A stretch of DNA of 5,028 nt, taken from the NCBI GenBank assembly GCA_000405345.1, contig ASPC01000085.1, positions 1 to 5,028 on the forward strand. The letters are read 5' to 3'. Under the pieces are notes generated by a model. That model was not told the DNA's origin and did no database searches. It was given only the letters and a program-made list of their open reading frames with translations. Below are positions 1 to 5,028 of the stretch, piece by piece (positions within the stretch are counted from its first letter, which is position 1; each line of letters starts with the position of its first letter). Origin of the DNA: Atribacteria bacterium SCGC AAA255-N14 (GTDB lineage: Bacteria; Atribacterota; JS1; SB-45; 34-128). Position numbers and translations under genes: made by a program.

Positions 1-1005
1 AACCGGCATTGTCCCAAGTGTCAAAGTCTGGTTAAGGAGAAGTGGCTGGCTGCCCGGAAGAGGGATTTACTACCGGTCGAATATTTTCATATCGTTTTCA
101 CCATCCCAGATCTACTTAATCCTTTGGCCTTGAGAAACCAGAGGGTGGTTTATGGCCTCCTGTTCAAGGCAGCCTCCGAAGCCCTTCTTGCCTTAAGCAA
201 AGACCCTAAGCATCTGGGTGCAGAGATTGGCTTTATCTCGATTTTGCACACCTGGGGACAGAATCTGATGGACCATCCTCACCTCCATTGCCTCGTCCCT
301 GGTGGGGGGTTATCCCTTGATGGCCAGCGGTGGCTTTCTTCCAGAGGAGGGTTTTTTATCCCGGTGAAGGTTTTGTCCCGGTTGTTCCGGGGAAAGTTCT
401 TATTCTATCTCAAGGAGGCTTATCGGGGTGGCAAACTAAAATCTGTCGGAGAGATTCAATCTTTAGGTGATACGCCTAAATTTCAAATGATGATGGATGA
501 GCTTTACCGGCAAGAGTGGGTTACCTATTGCAAGCCACCTTTTCGGAGTGCCCAATACGTAATTGAATATCTCGGTCGGTATACTCACCGGGTGGCAATA
601 TCCAATAACCGTATTGTTAAAGCTGAACAAGAAAAAGTTACCTTTCGTTGGCGGGATTATAAAGATGACAACAAGAACAAGCAGATGACCCTGGAGGCCT
701 TTGAGTTTATTCGGCGGTTTCTATTGCATATTTTACCGAACAATTTTGTCAAAATCCGACATTATGGGTTACTCAGCAATCGGAATCGAAAAACCAAGCT
801 CAGGCGATGTCGGGAAATATTTGGTGTTGGTTCAAACCGAGAACAGCAGTCAACCGAATCAGTTGGCTGGGAGGAATTACTTTTTGAGCTAACCGGTATT
901 GACCCTCGCATCTGTCCTTGTTGTAAAAAAGGCCAGATGGTCACCAGAGAGATCTTATCTCCCCAGGGCTATGCGCCTCCCAGGAAGGTGAGATGGGTAG
1001 CTTAA
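1..1005 (+). CDS. IS91-family HUH transposase, 5' end cut by window edge
   Basis: This is a Y2-type single-strand transposase that would mobilise an IS91-like element by a rolling-circle-like mechanism. The frame is open from base 1. The first codons read NRHCPKCQ, the end of the family's N-terminal zinc-binding domain, so the true start lies left of the window. An ATG-less internal start at 124 (TTG) would lose this domain and is not preferred. The HUH metal-binding motif is HPHLHC at 274-291, followed by VPGGG. The catalytic tyrosine motif YLGRY (Y-x3-Y) is at 568-582, followed by THR. A basic segment with IRHYGLLSNR lies near 757-786. A C-terminal CPCC pair near 913-924 is typical of the family. 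The frame has no lesion and ends at TAA 1003-1005. Its base composition is visibly richer in G+C than the genes to its right, which fits acquisition by transfer. Family assignment is firm; activity is not shown. Confidence 0.93.
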   Translation, partial: NRHCPKCQSLVKEKWLAARKRDLLPVEYFHIVFTIPDLLNPLALRNQRVVYGLLFKAASEALLALSKDPKHLGAEIGFISILHTWGQNLMDHPHLHCLVPGGGLSLDGQRWLSSRGGFFIPVKVLSRLFRGKFLFYLKEAYRGGKLKSVGEIQSLGDTPKFQMMMDELYRQEWVTYCKPPFRSAQYVIEYLGRYTHRVAISNNRIVKAEQEKVTFRWRDYKDDNKNKQMTLEAFEFIRRFLLHILPNNFVKIRHYGLLSNRNRKTKLRRCREIFGVGSNREQQSTESVGWEELLFELTGIDPRICPCCKKGQMVTREILSPQGYAPPRKVRWVA

Positions 1006-1170
1006 TTTTCAAATAGCGGATATGAATAGAGGGTTAAGGGGGAAGAACGCTCTTTTTTCAGGAAATCAACTCTATTATGAACACCGCCTTGAGAAAGATA
1101 TTTCCCGGACCCTTGAATTTACTTTAGTTCTTCCTAAGCAGGTCATTAGGGAGAGCTTCAATAGCAATTT

Positions 1171-1228
1171 GATGAACGAAATCGCTGGATTGAATTCCCA
1201 TAGCCACAGCGGAGCGGCTTCGTTCAAC
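1171..1228. repeat. Imperfect inverted repeat 1 in IS91 tail
   Basis: The arms 1171-1186 and 1213-1228 pair at 13 of 16 positions. The core is a perfect 8-bp pair, TGAACGAA at 1173-1180 with TTCGTTCA at 1219-1226, plus an inner CGCT/AGCG. The loop is 26 bases. There is no T-tract after the stem, so it does not look like a terminator. Its position just downstream of the transposase suggests a DNA hairpin of the element's origin end; this is inference. Confidence 0.5.
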
Positions 1229-1231
1229 CGA

Positions 1232-1309
1232 ATTGCTTCCGAAATTGAGCATAGGTAATATTAAAGTCAAAAACCTTAGCTTCATCTGTGCTCCAACTTC
1301 GGAAGCAAT
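1232..1309. repeat. Long inverted repeat 2 in IS91 tail
   Basis: ATTGCTTCCGAA at 1232-1243 is repeated exactly in inverted form at 1298-1309. The match extends inward to 15 of 16 (1232-1247 with 1294-1309). With a one-base gap it extends further to AGCA (1248-1251) opposite TGCT. The central spacer is about 40 bases. No T-tract follows, which argues against a rho-independent terminator. It begins four bases after inverted repeat 1 ends, so the two form a pair of adjacent hairpins. A role as the cleavage or recognition end of the IS91-like element is the favoured inference. Confidence 0.6.
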
Positions 1310-1363
1310 CTTAATCGTTAAGCGAAATCGAAAAATTGAGAAGTGTGGGATAACTGATTACTG

Positions 1364-1786
1364 ATGAAGATTAACGATAAAAGACAGATATCGAGCAATT
1401 TGAGCAGATGGGTATTGATTATTATAGGAAGTTTTTTTACGGGGCTTGGAATTCTTGGCATATTTTTGCCTCTCTTGCCTACTACTCCTTTTCTTTTACT
1501 AGCTGCCGCCTGCTATATTAGAAGTTCAGAAAGATTCTACAATTGGCTCATAAATAACAAGTGGTTAGGAAATTATATTAAGAATTATCTAGAAGGAAAA
1601 GGAGTTTCACTAAAAGCAAAAATTTTATCCATTTCTCTTTTATGGATAACAATAGGATATTCGGTTGTTTTTGTAGTTAACATTTTTCCAATTAGAGTCA
1701 TCTTGATTCTGATAGCCATTGGTGTTACTATACATATCCTCTCTATTCGAACTTTAAAGCAAAGAAAAGGAGATGATAACATATGA
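1364..1786 (+). CDS. YbaN-like DUF454 small inner-membrane protein
   Basis: The product is 140 residues and belongs to the DUF454 (YbaN) family of small bacterial membrane proteins of unknown function. The family signature is clear near residues 26-52: a glycine-rich GLGILGIFLPLLPTTPF segment, then LLLAAACYIRSS. This is followed by the conserved FYNWLINNKWLGNYI stretch. Three hydrophobic segments are visible, at about 16-50 (probably a helical hairpin), 85-106 and 108-127. Both tails are basic. ATG 1364 is the only reasonable start, because an in-frame TGA at 1355-1357 closes the frame just upstream. The ribosome binding site is weak (GGGA about 13 bases upstream). The stop overlaps the ATG of a short downstream frame (ATGA, 1783-1786). 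The gene lies just outside the probable end of the IS91-like element and has the low G+C of the host. The function is not known. Confidence 0.9.
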   Translation: MKINDKRQISSNLSRWVLIIIGSFFTGLGILGIFLPLLPTTPFLLLAAACYIRSSERFYNWLINNKWLGNYIKNYLEGKGVSLKAKILSISLLWITIGYSVVFVVNIFPIRVILILIAIGVTIHILSIRTLKQRKGDDNI

Positions 1787-1833
1787 TTGAACTGATTTTG
1801 GGAAGAAAACTTTTCGGATTTTGCCTAAAGTGA
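1783..1833 (+). CDS. 16-codon micro-ORF coupled to the DUF454 gene
   Basis: This short frame encodes MIELILGRKLFGFCLK and starts in an ATGA overlap with the stop of the DUF454 gene. It has a good ribosome binding site, AAAAGGAGA at 1765-1773, about 10 bases before the ATG. A coupled start with a strong site normally precedes a full gene, so this may be the surviving 5' end of a truncated one. It could also be a real micropeptide. Reading on in frame past the TGA gives only 18 more codons before another stop, with no recognisable protein. It matches no family I know. Expression is plausible from the signals, but function is unknown. Confidence 0.3.
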   Translation: MIELILGRKLFGFCLK

Positions 1834-1860
1834 AGTATATCCGAATTTTACTTGGATATA
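1813..1860. repeat. Overlapping short inverted repeats after the micro-ORF
   Basis: TTCGGAT at 1813-1819 pairs perfectly with ATCCGAA at 1839-1845, with TTTTA following. TATATCC at 1836-1842 pairs perfectly with GGATATA at 1854-1860 across an 11-base loop. The two stems share bases 1839-1842, so they exclude each other. The first could be a weak terminator at the end of the DUF454 transcript. The stems are short and the signal is modest. Confidence 0.3.
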
Positions 1861-2088
1861 ACACCATATTGGAGGTATATACGCAATTAACCTTGAAGTT
1901 TTGTTCTAGGTAAGTTTTTCTAAATGTGAGTATAACATAAGTAAAGAACCTTAGTTTTCTTTAAGGTAATTATTTAAGGAATCAAGTAAATTCCTATATG
2001 CCCAGCCCTGACTCTTTTCATCTTAAGACTTATCTTGTCCCAAAAAAGCACGCTTTCAGACAGCAACCTGGGGGGCTATAAAATAATC

Positions 2089-2130
2089 AGCCCTTCAGCA
2101 TTTTGTTGAAGAGCTTTTTTATTTTTTTAA
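2089..2130 (+). terminator. Rho-independent terminator
   Basis: A 7-bp stem forms between 2093-2099 and 2105-2111 (CTTCAGC with GTTGAAG, one G-T wobble) around a 5-base loop. Six T residues follow at 2115-2120, then A, then seven more T. A second short stem, GGGCT 2073-2077 with AGCCC 2089-2093, sits directly upstream. The T-tract orientation fits a + strand transcript. It lies about 300 bases after the DUF454 gene and micro-ORF, so it either ends that transcript with a long 3' tail or ends a separate small RNA. Confidence 0.65.
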
Positions 2131-2317
2131 ATTATTTTCCCAAAAAAGAAGGATTTTTAAAACTTTTGTCGTAATAATTTAATATAAAATAGAGAAAAAT
2201 TGAAAAAAATAAATTCTTTTGACCGTTGGTGGTGATTTAACAAGCTAAACATAGATATCTTGAAAATGTAGGGAGGAATCTTCTCCTGATATATATTCTT
2301 ACTCCGCCTCTTGAACC

Positions 2318-2345
2318 TTGACAAATTTACCTTTTAACCTAAAGT
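2318..2345 (+). promoter_or_regulatory. Sigma-70-type promoter candidate for the cytochrome bd-like operon
   Basis: A consensus -35 box TTGACA is at 2318-2323. After a 16-base spacer comes TAAAGT at 2340-2345, which matches the -10 consensus at four of six positions. Transcription would begin near 2352, giving a leader of about 60 to 110 bases before the two candidate start codons. It lies downstream of the terminator, as expected for a new transcription unit. I found no clear operator. Confidence 0.45.
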
Positions 2346-2387
2346 TTTTCACTAAAATCGATAATTCAGATAATTTTTTATTTTTTA

Positions 2388-2480
2388 CCATGAAATAAGG
2401 AGGTTTAAAATGAAAAAATTCTGGTTATTTAATTTGTTCCATGAAATAAGGAGGTTTAAAATGAAAAAATTCTGGTTATT
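2388..2480 (+). repeat. Direct duplication of a translation start region (2 x 42 bp, period 51)
   Basis: Bases 2388-2429 and 2439-2480 are identical over 42 bases, with 9 bases between them. Each copy carries a TAAGGAGGT ribosome binding site (2396-2404 and 2447-2455), a 6-base AT spacer and an ATG (2410 and 2461), followed by codons for MKKFWL. The 51-base period is a multiple of three and no stop intervenes. The first ATG therefore reads through into the second, adding 17 residues (MKKFWLFNLFHEIRRFK) before the second Met. The spacing between each ribosome binding site and its ATG is close to ideal. Confidence 0.95.
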
Positions 2481-2580
2481 AGTTATTTTGTTTGTGCTTT
2501 TTCTATGCTATGTTGCATTTTTTGTTTATCCCCATCAAGAAGGGGTTCTTTCTTCTACTGAATTGTCGCTAATGATTTAA
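2461..2580 (+). pseudogene. N-terminal fragment of the CydA-like protein, frame-shifted from its body
   Basis: This 39-codon frame starts at ATG 2461 behind an excellent AAGGAGG site. An alternative in-frame start at 2410 would add 17 residues. It encodes a basic MKKF start, one hydrophobic helix at residues 4-22 (LLVILFVLFLCYVAFFVY) and a short polar stretch, and then runs into TAA 2578-2580. The frame used by the downstream body is open from 2562. Joining them near 2567 gives VLSSTELS then ANDLSKVDPQFQ, a natural continuation that needs only one missing base. I therefore read this as the 5' part of the gene that continues to 4040, about 526 residues in total, broken by a real or artefactual frameshift. 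No slippery heptamer suitable for programmed -1 frameshifting is visible in the overlap. Confidence 0.7.
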
Positions 2581-2669
2581 GCAAAGTTGATCCTCAATTT
2601 CAAGAGCAATTTCCTATACAAGAAGTAGATATCAACAATCAAGGCCGTTCAATATTTATTGCCTTTGTT

Positions 2670-4040
2670 ATGTTAACTCATGTTCTTTTTGCCAATCTCC
2701 ATTTGGGAGGAAGTTGGTTAGCAGTAATTACCGAGGGTTTTTATTTAAAAAATAAAAAGAAACGCTACCGCCTTCTCTCTAAATCAATCACTCTTTTTAA
2801 TGTGATACTCTTCAGTCTGGGAGCTACCTTTGCAGTTGCCGGTGTTCTTTTTTTTGTATCTCTTTTTCCGGTTTTTGCCAGCAATTTATTTCATGTCTAC
2901 TGGTGGCCACTGTTCATTGAAGCCATTCTCTTTGCCTTAGAAATTGTTTTTTTGTACACTTTTTGGTTTAGCTGGGAAAAAATTAAACCTCTTTGGCACC
3001 AAATTTTGGGTTACGGTTATGCGGTATCGGTATTTTTTCAAACCCTGATGATTAATATGTTAGCAGGGGGAATGCTTACTCCGGGCGTAAAAGAAATTAA
3101 ATTTACCGCTAGCGGTTTAATGACTTTAAGTAAGGAAGATGCTTTGGCCATGTGGTTTAATCCCACATTATGGCGCTTACAGTGGCATCGTTTATTCGCT
3201 TCTATCTCTTATATTGGTTTTGTTTTGGCTATGTTAGCAGTTTTTCATTTTTTGGACCGGAAAAGCCAGAAAGACAAACAATACTGGGATTGGGTTTCCA
3301 GTTACGGTCTGAATTGGGGCCTTTTTGGATTGGTGATCCAGCCCTTTTTGGGATTTATTTATATGCTAAAAATATCTGATGCCAATGACAAGGCTTTTCA
3401 GTTTATCATGCATGGACCGAGAGCCTGGGAAATGTTATTAATGGTAGGAACCCTCACCTTACTTTTTCTTTCGGTGATTAGTTTTTACATCGAAAGAAGG
3501 GAGCAGATTTTCTCTAAAATAGAAAATAAATTTATACATAAAATGTTTCATTGGTTTTTTTGGATTGGCTTGGCCGCTGGTCTCATTTTAATTCAGCCAG
3601 CCTGGCTTAATGCTCCTTTTATTGATGATAGTAAGGCCTGGTTAAACCCAATAGGATCGATGGATTATAAATATATTGCGCTCGGTGCATTAATCTTGAT
3701 GGGAACGGTGACTTTAACCATCGATTCACTCACCATTGCTGATACCAAAGAATCTCACTGGGGGGAATTATCTTTAGGTTCCCGTGGTTCACTGATTCTT
3801 TCCGGATTACTTGGAATTTTCATAGTCATTATTATGGGATATGTCAGGGAATCAGCGCGTGCGCCTTGGGTTATTTATCAAATAATTCCTGTTCCGGGTG
3901 GAGCTGCTCATCCTACGCCAATTCGACTAGTTAATATCTTTATCGTGTGGCTGATTGTTTCTTTATTAACCGTCTCTACTTTTTGGTTAACCTCTAAAGT
4001 GACGGCTCATCATCCGGAGAAAGCTGAGGAGGTTAAATGA
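2670..4040 (+). CDS. Cytochrome bd subunit I (CydA)-superfamily membrane protein, divergent, without Q-loop
   Basis: This is the body of the protein; its frame is open from 2562. Met 2670 lies inside the first conserved helix, so the true start is upstream (see 2461-2580). Residues are counted from Met 2670. CydA-like features, in order, are: His4 in LTHVLFANLHLGGSW (E. coli heme b595 ligand H19 region); Glu84 and Glu91 in PLFIEAILFALE (E99/E107 region); MLAGGMLTPG then FNPTLWRLQWHR with His173 (H186, heme b558 ligand); Met258 in AWEMLLMVG (possible M393 counterpart); and Glu394 with RAPW at 397-400 in GYVRESARAPW (GWxxxExGRQPW). About eleven hydrophobic helices are visible. Only 85 residues separate His173 from Met258, against about 207 in E. 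coli, so the quinol-binding Q-loop is absent. About two extra helices lie between 258 and 394. There is no CxxCH heme c motif and no CydB gene follows. Superfamily membership is well supported. Oxygen reduction and the electron donor are inference. The stop overlaps the next start (ATGA, 4037-4040). Confidence 0.8.
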   Translation: MLTHVLFANLHLGGSWLAVITEGFYLKNKKKRYRLLSKSITLFNVILFSLGATFAVAGVLFFVSLFPVFASNLFHVYWWPLFIEAILFALEIVFLYTFWFSWEKIKPLWHQILGYGYAVSVFFQTLMINMLAGGMLTPGVKEIKFTASGLMTLSKEDALAMWFNPTLWRLQWHRLFASISYIGFVLAMLAVFHFLDRKSQKDKQYWDWVSSYGLNWGLFGLVIQPFLGFIYMLKISDANDKAFQFIMHGPRAWEMLLMVGTLTLLFLSVISFYIERREQIFSKIENKFIHKMFHWFFWIGLAAGLILIQPAWLNAPFIDDSKAWLNPIGSMDYKYIALGALILMGTVTLTIDSLTIADTKESHWGELSLGSRGSLILSGLLGIFIVIIMGYVRESARAPWVIYQIIPVPGGAAHPTPIRLVNIFIVWLIVSLLTVSTFWLTSKVTAHHPEKAEEVK

Positions 4041-4354
4041 TTAAACTTGCTTATAAAATAGAAAAAAATCAGTATTCTATTAAAATAATAGGGGAGAAGA
4101 CTCATAAAAAATATTCTTTACAAAAACTGGACAATAATTTTATCGATTGGCAAAGGGGGGAAAGACAGCAATTAATGGAGCTTTTAAAAAAAGATAAAAA
4201 TCCCGTTTTTCTATCTCCTCATCTGCCTACTTTAATTACTTATGATCTTAATAATCCTGATTTTCCGGTAAACACTGTCTGCAAAGGAGTTGGTTTAGTT
4301 CCCATAGAGGAGAAGTTATCGGAAATTAATCAAGAAATGAGTCAAATAGTATAA
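4037..4354 (+). CDS. Hypothetical protein, probable N-terminal half of an interrupted flavin split-barrel-like gene
   Basis: This frame of 105 codons is translationally coupled to the CydA-like gene by an ATGA overlap. A strong ribosome binding site, GAGGAGGT, is at 4026-4033. The product is soluble, lysine-rich and without a signal peptide. I recognise no motif with confidence. The segment KNPVFLSPHLPTLITYDL followed by DFPVNTVCKGVGLV could be the first beta strands of a pyridoxamine-phosphate-oxidase-like barrel. The frame ends at TAA 4352-4354, but the same frame stays open on the other side of this single stop to 4738. The downstream part has no good start of its own. The simplest reading is one gene of about 233 residues carrying a nonsense codon. 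Two separate adjacent genes remain possible. Confidence 0.6.
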   Translation: MIKLAYKIEKNQYSIKIIGEKTHKKYSLQKLDNNFIDWQRGERQQLMELLKKDKNPVFLSPHLPTLITYDLNNPDFPVNTVCKGVGLVPIEEKLSEINQEMSQIV

Positions 4355-4396
4355 AAGATAAAAAACCAAGATTTTAAAAAAACGCTCTCTCTACGC

Positions 4397-4738
4397 TTGG
4401 AAGCAGCAAATATTTTTTATAATAAACCAGAGATAATGGATGGATATGCTTTAGGGGGATTAGAAATATTTGAGAGTAAAAGTTTTGAGAATATTCAAAA
4501 CAATCCCAGAGTATCTCTGTTTTTTGTGGGAAATTCACCGAGTTATAAGAGCTATCAACTAAACTGTATTGCTGAGATCATTTCTCCGGATCATCCTTTT
4601 TACCATTTTATCATGAATATGCGCTCTTTGTTTGAAGAAGCCAGGTTTCATTTTCAACAGCCAGTTTATCCCTTTGCTATACGCTATCATATCGTTCAAA
4701 TACTCGACAAATCGTTAAAAGTACGTCCAACAAAATAA
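4397..4738 (+). CDS. Pyridoxamine 5'-phosphate oxidase-like (flavin split-barrel) C-terminal half
   Basis: The frame is open directly after TAA 4352-4354 and in the same phase as the upstream 105-codon frame. The possible starts, TTG 4397 and ATG 4436, both lack a convincing ribosome binding site, so this is probably the downstream half of that gene. The stretch GGLEIFESKSFENIQNNPRV then SLFFVG resembles the family pattern of a strand, Ser-Lys, 'N-L-x-x-N-P-R-V' and another strand. YQLNCIAEIIS fits the following strand, where family members read 'G-x-A-E-I'. A terminal PFAIRYHIVQILDKSLKVRP suits the last strands. Such proteins bind FMN, F420 or heme and reduce or sense small molecules; the cofactor here is unknown. 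The neighbours, a bd-oxidase-like protein and a universal stress protein, suggest a redox or stress role. Family assignment is tentative, made from pattern only. Confidence 0.5.
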   Translation: MEAANIFYNKPEIMDGYALGGLEIFESKSFENIQNNPRVSLFFVGNSPSYKSYQLNCIAEIISPDHPFYHFIMNMRSLFEEARFHFQQPVYPFAIRYHIVQILDKSLKVRPTK

Positions 4739-4763
4739 TAAATAAAAGAGAGGCCCTTATTTT

Positions 4764-5028
4764 ATGTATAAACGTATCTTGATTGCACTGGATAATTCAG
4801 AGGATTCAATAAAAGCAGAGAAAATGAGTGTTTTATTTGCCAAAAAATTTAAATCTACCCTTACTGGATTTCATGCCTATTCAGGAAGATTTCATAGGGA
4901 AAGGTTTAAAATTATCGAAAAATACCTACCTGAAAAATATCAAAAAGAAGAGGTTCTTCATCACCAGAGAAATATTCATTCTGTTTTAATCGAAAGAGGG
5001 ATGGAAATTATTTCTCTGGAATACATGA
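4764..5028 (+). CDS. Universal stress protein (UspA family), 3' end cut by window edge
   Basis: Eighty-eight codons are present, with no stop before the right edge. The start at ATG 4764 is set by an AGAGAGG ribosome binding site about 10 bases upstream and by the family's usual N-terminal strand. The opening MYKRILIALDNSEDS is the UspA first beta strand and loop, with Asp10 at the position that contacts the nucleotide in ATP-binding members. A helix rich in Ala and Lys follows, then TLTGFHAYS, the second strand. The later part, with YLPEKYQKEE, HHQRNIHSVLI and MEIISLEYM, resembles the insert of longer universal stress proteins. The diagnostic G-x2-G-x9-G-(S/T) loop would lie beyond the window, so ATP binding cannot be judged. 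It lies 25 bases after the flavin-barrel-like frame and is probably in the same operon. Confidence 0.85.
   Translation, partial: MYKRILIALDNSEDSIKAEKMSVLFAKKFKSTLTGFHAYSGRFHRERFKIIEKYLPEKYQKEEVLHHQRNIHSVLIERGMEIISLEYM

Larger units (their letters stand above)
1006..1363. other. Non-coding tail downstream of the transposase, probable IS91 3' end
   Basis: About 360 bases separate the transposase stop from the next gene. I see no credible gene here. The only open frame (1022-1258) has no ribosome binding site and no recognisable protein, and its C-terminal end is built from the inverted-repeat DNA. In IS91-type elements the origin end (oriIS) lies downstream of the transposase, so this segment probably contains it. 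The two inverted repeats at 1171-1228 and 1232-1309 are the main structure. A smaller perfect 8-bp inverted pair (1314-1321 with 1371-1378) runs over the start of the following gene. The exact element boundary cannot be fixed from one copy. Composition falls towards that of the host by about 1330. Confidence 0.5.
1834..2387. other. AT-rich intergenic region without a recognisable gene
   Basis: All six frames are broken by frequent stops, and I recognise no protein or tRNA. The region holds the short inverted repeats at 1813-1860, a rho-independent terminator at 2089-2130, a very AT-rich stretch at 2115-2220 and a promoter candidate at 2318-2345. The patch around 2035-2080 (GCACGC, CAGCAACCTGGGGGG) is less AT-rich than its surroundings. 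Because it lies directly before the terminator, it could belong to a small RNA or to the remnant of an older gene. Confidence 0.5.

Noticed and set aside
701..944. Short frames on both strands inside the transposase
   Set aside because: They overlap the well-supported IS91 transposase frame and show no family resemblance.
1022..1258. Open frame of 78 codons after the transposase
   Set aside because: It has no ribosome binding site and no recognisable protein, and its end is made of inverted-repeat DNA. It is likely a chance frame in the element's tail.
1585..1782. Antisense frame over the DUF454 gene
   Set aside because: It is a shadow of a clearly conserved protein on the other strand, with no start signals of its own.
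1980..2120. SAM-type riboswitch, suggested by CAGCAACCT near 2060
   Set aside because: Only this short string resembles the family. The upstream helices and the downstream conserved pairs are not visible, and no regulated gene follows closely.
2390..2449. Two-codon ATG-AAA-TAA frames upstream of each ribosome binding site as regulatory upstream ORFs
   Set aside because: They have no ribosome binding site of their own and are simply part of the duplicated segment, so they are probably coincidental.
2388..2480. CRISPR array
   Set aside because: There are only two repeat copies with a 9-base spacer, and each copy contains a start region.
2562..2580. Programmed -1 frameshift joining the two parts of the CydA-like gene
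   Set aside because: No X-XXY-YYZ slippery heptamer lies in the correct phase in the overlap, and I see no strong downstream stem, so mutation or sequence error is more likely.
3170..3379. Alternative frame inside the CydA-like gene
   Set aside because: It is a shadow in a hydrophobic coding region. The CydA-like motifs are in the other frame.
4352..4354. TAA read as sense by an altered genetic code
   Set aside because: TAA ends the transposase and the frame closing at 4738 in the same window, so a general reassignment is not supported.

Overview
The window is a low-GC bacterial segment with a more GC-balanced mobile element at its left end. No gene identifies a species. The compact, co-directional layout, AAGGAGG-type ribosome binding sites and AT-rich spacers suit an AT-rich bacterium, perhaps from an uncultivated or metagenomic lineage. 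That placement is inference. All supported genes are on the + strand.

Left part (1-1363): the 3' two-thirds or more of an IS91-family (HUH, Y2-type) transposase gene, cut by the left edge. It is followed by about 350 bases without a credible gene, which hold two neighbouring inverted repeats. These are candidates for the origin end of the element.

Middle (1364-2460): a small YbaN/DUF454 membrane protein gene. An ATGA stop/start overlap after it leads into a 16-codon micro-ORF that has a good ribosome binding site but no visible continuation. Then come about 570 bases of AT-rich non-coding DNA with a rho-independent terminator near 2093-2130 and a TTGACA/TAAAGT promoter at 2318-2345.

Right part (2388-5028): a probable operon in three steps. 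First is a divergent cytochrome bd subunit I (CydA)-superfamily membrane protein. It keeps CydA-like heme and proton-path positions but has no room for the quinol-binding Q-loop, no CxxCH motif and no CydB partner in the window. Its start region is duplicated in frame (42-bp perfect repeats, 51-bp period), and its N-terminal part is in a different frame from the body, which implies a one-base loss near 2567. Second, coupled by ATGA, is a reading frame interrupted by a single in-frame TAA at 4352-4354; its second half resembles the pyridoxamine-phosphate-oxidase-like flavin split-barrel family. Third is the N-terminal part of a universal stress protein, cut by the right edge.

Taken together, the right part looks like a redox/stress-response gene set (terminal-oxidase-like protein, flavoprotein-like protein, universal stress protein). 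It carries two apparent lesions and a duplication within about 2 kb. Either the operon is decaying next to a mobile element, or the lesions are assembly errors. The sequence alone cannot decide. The most unusual item is the Q-loop-less CydA-like protein in this setting.
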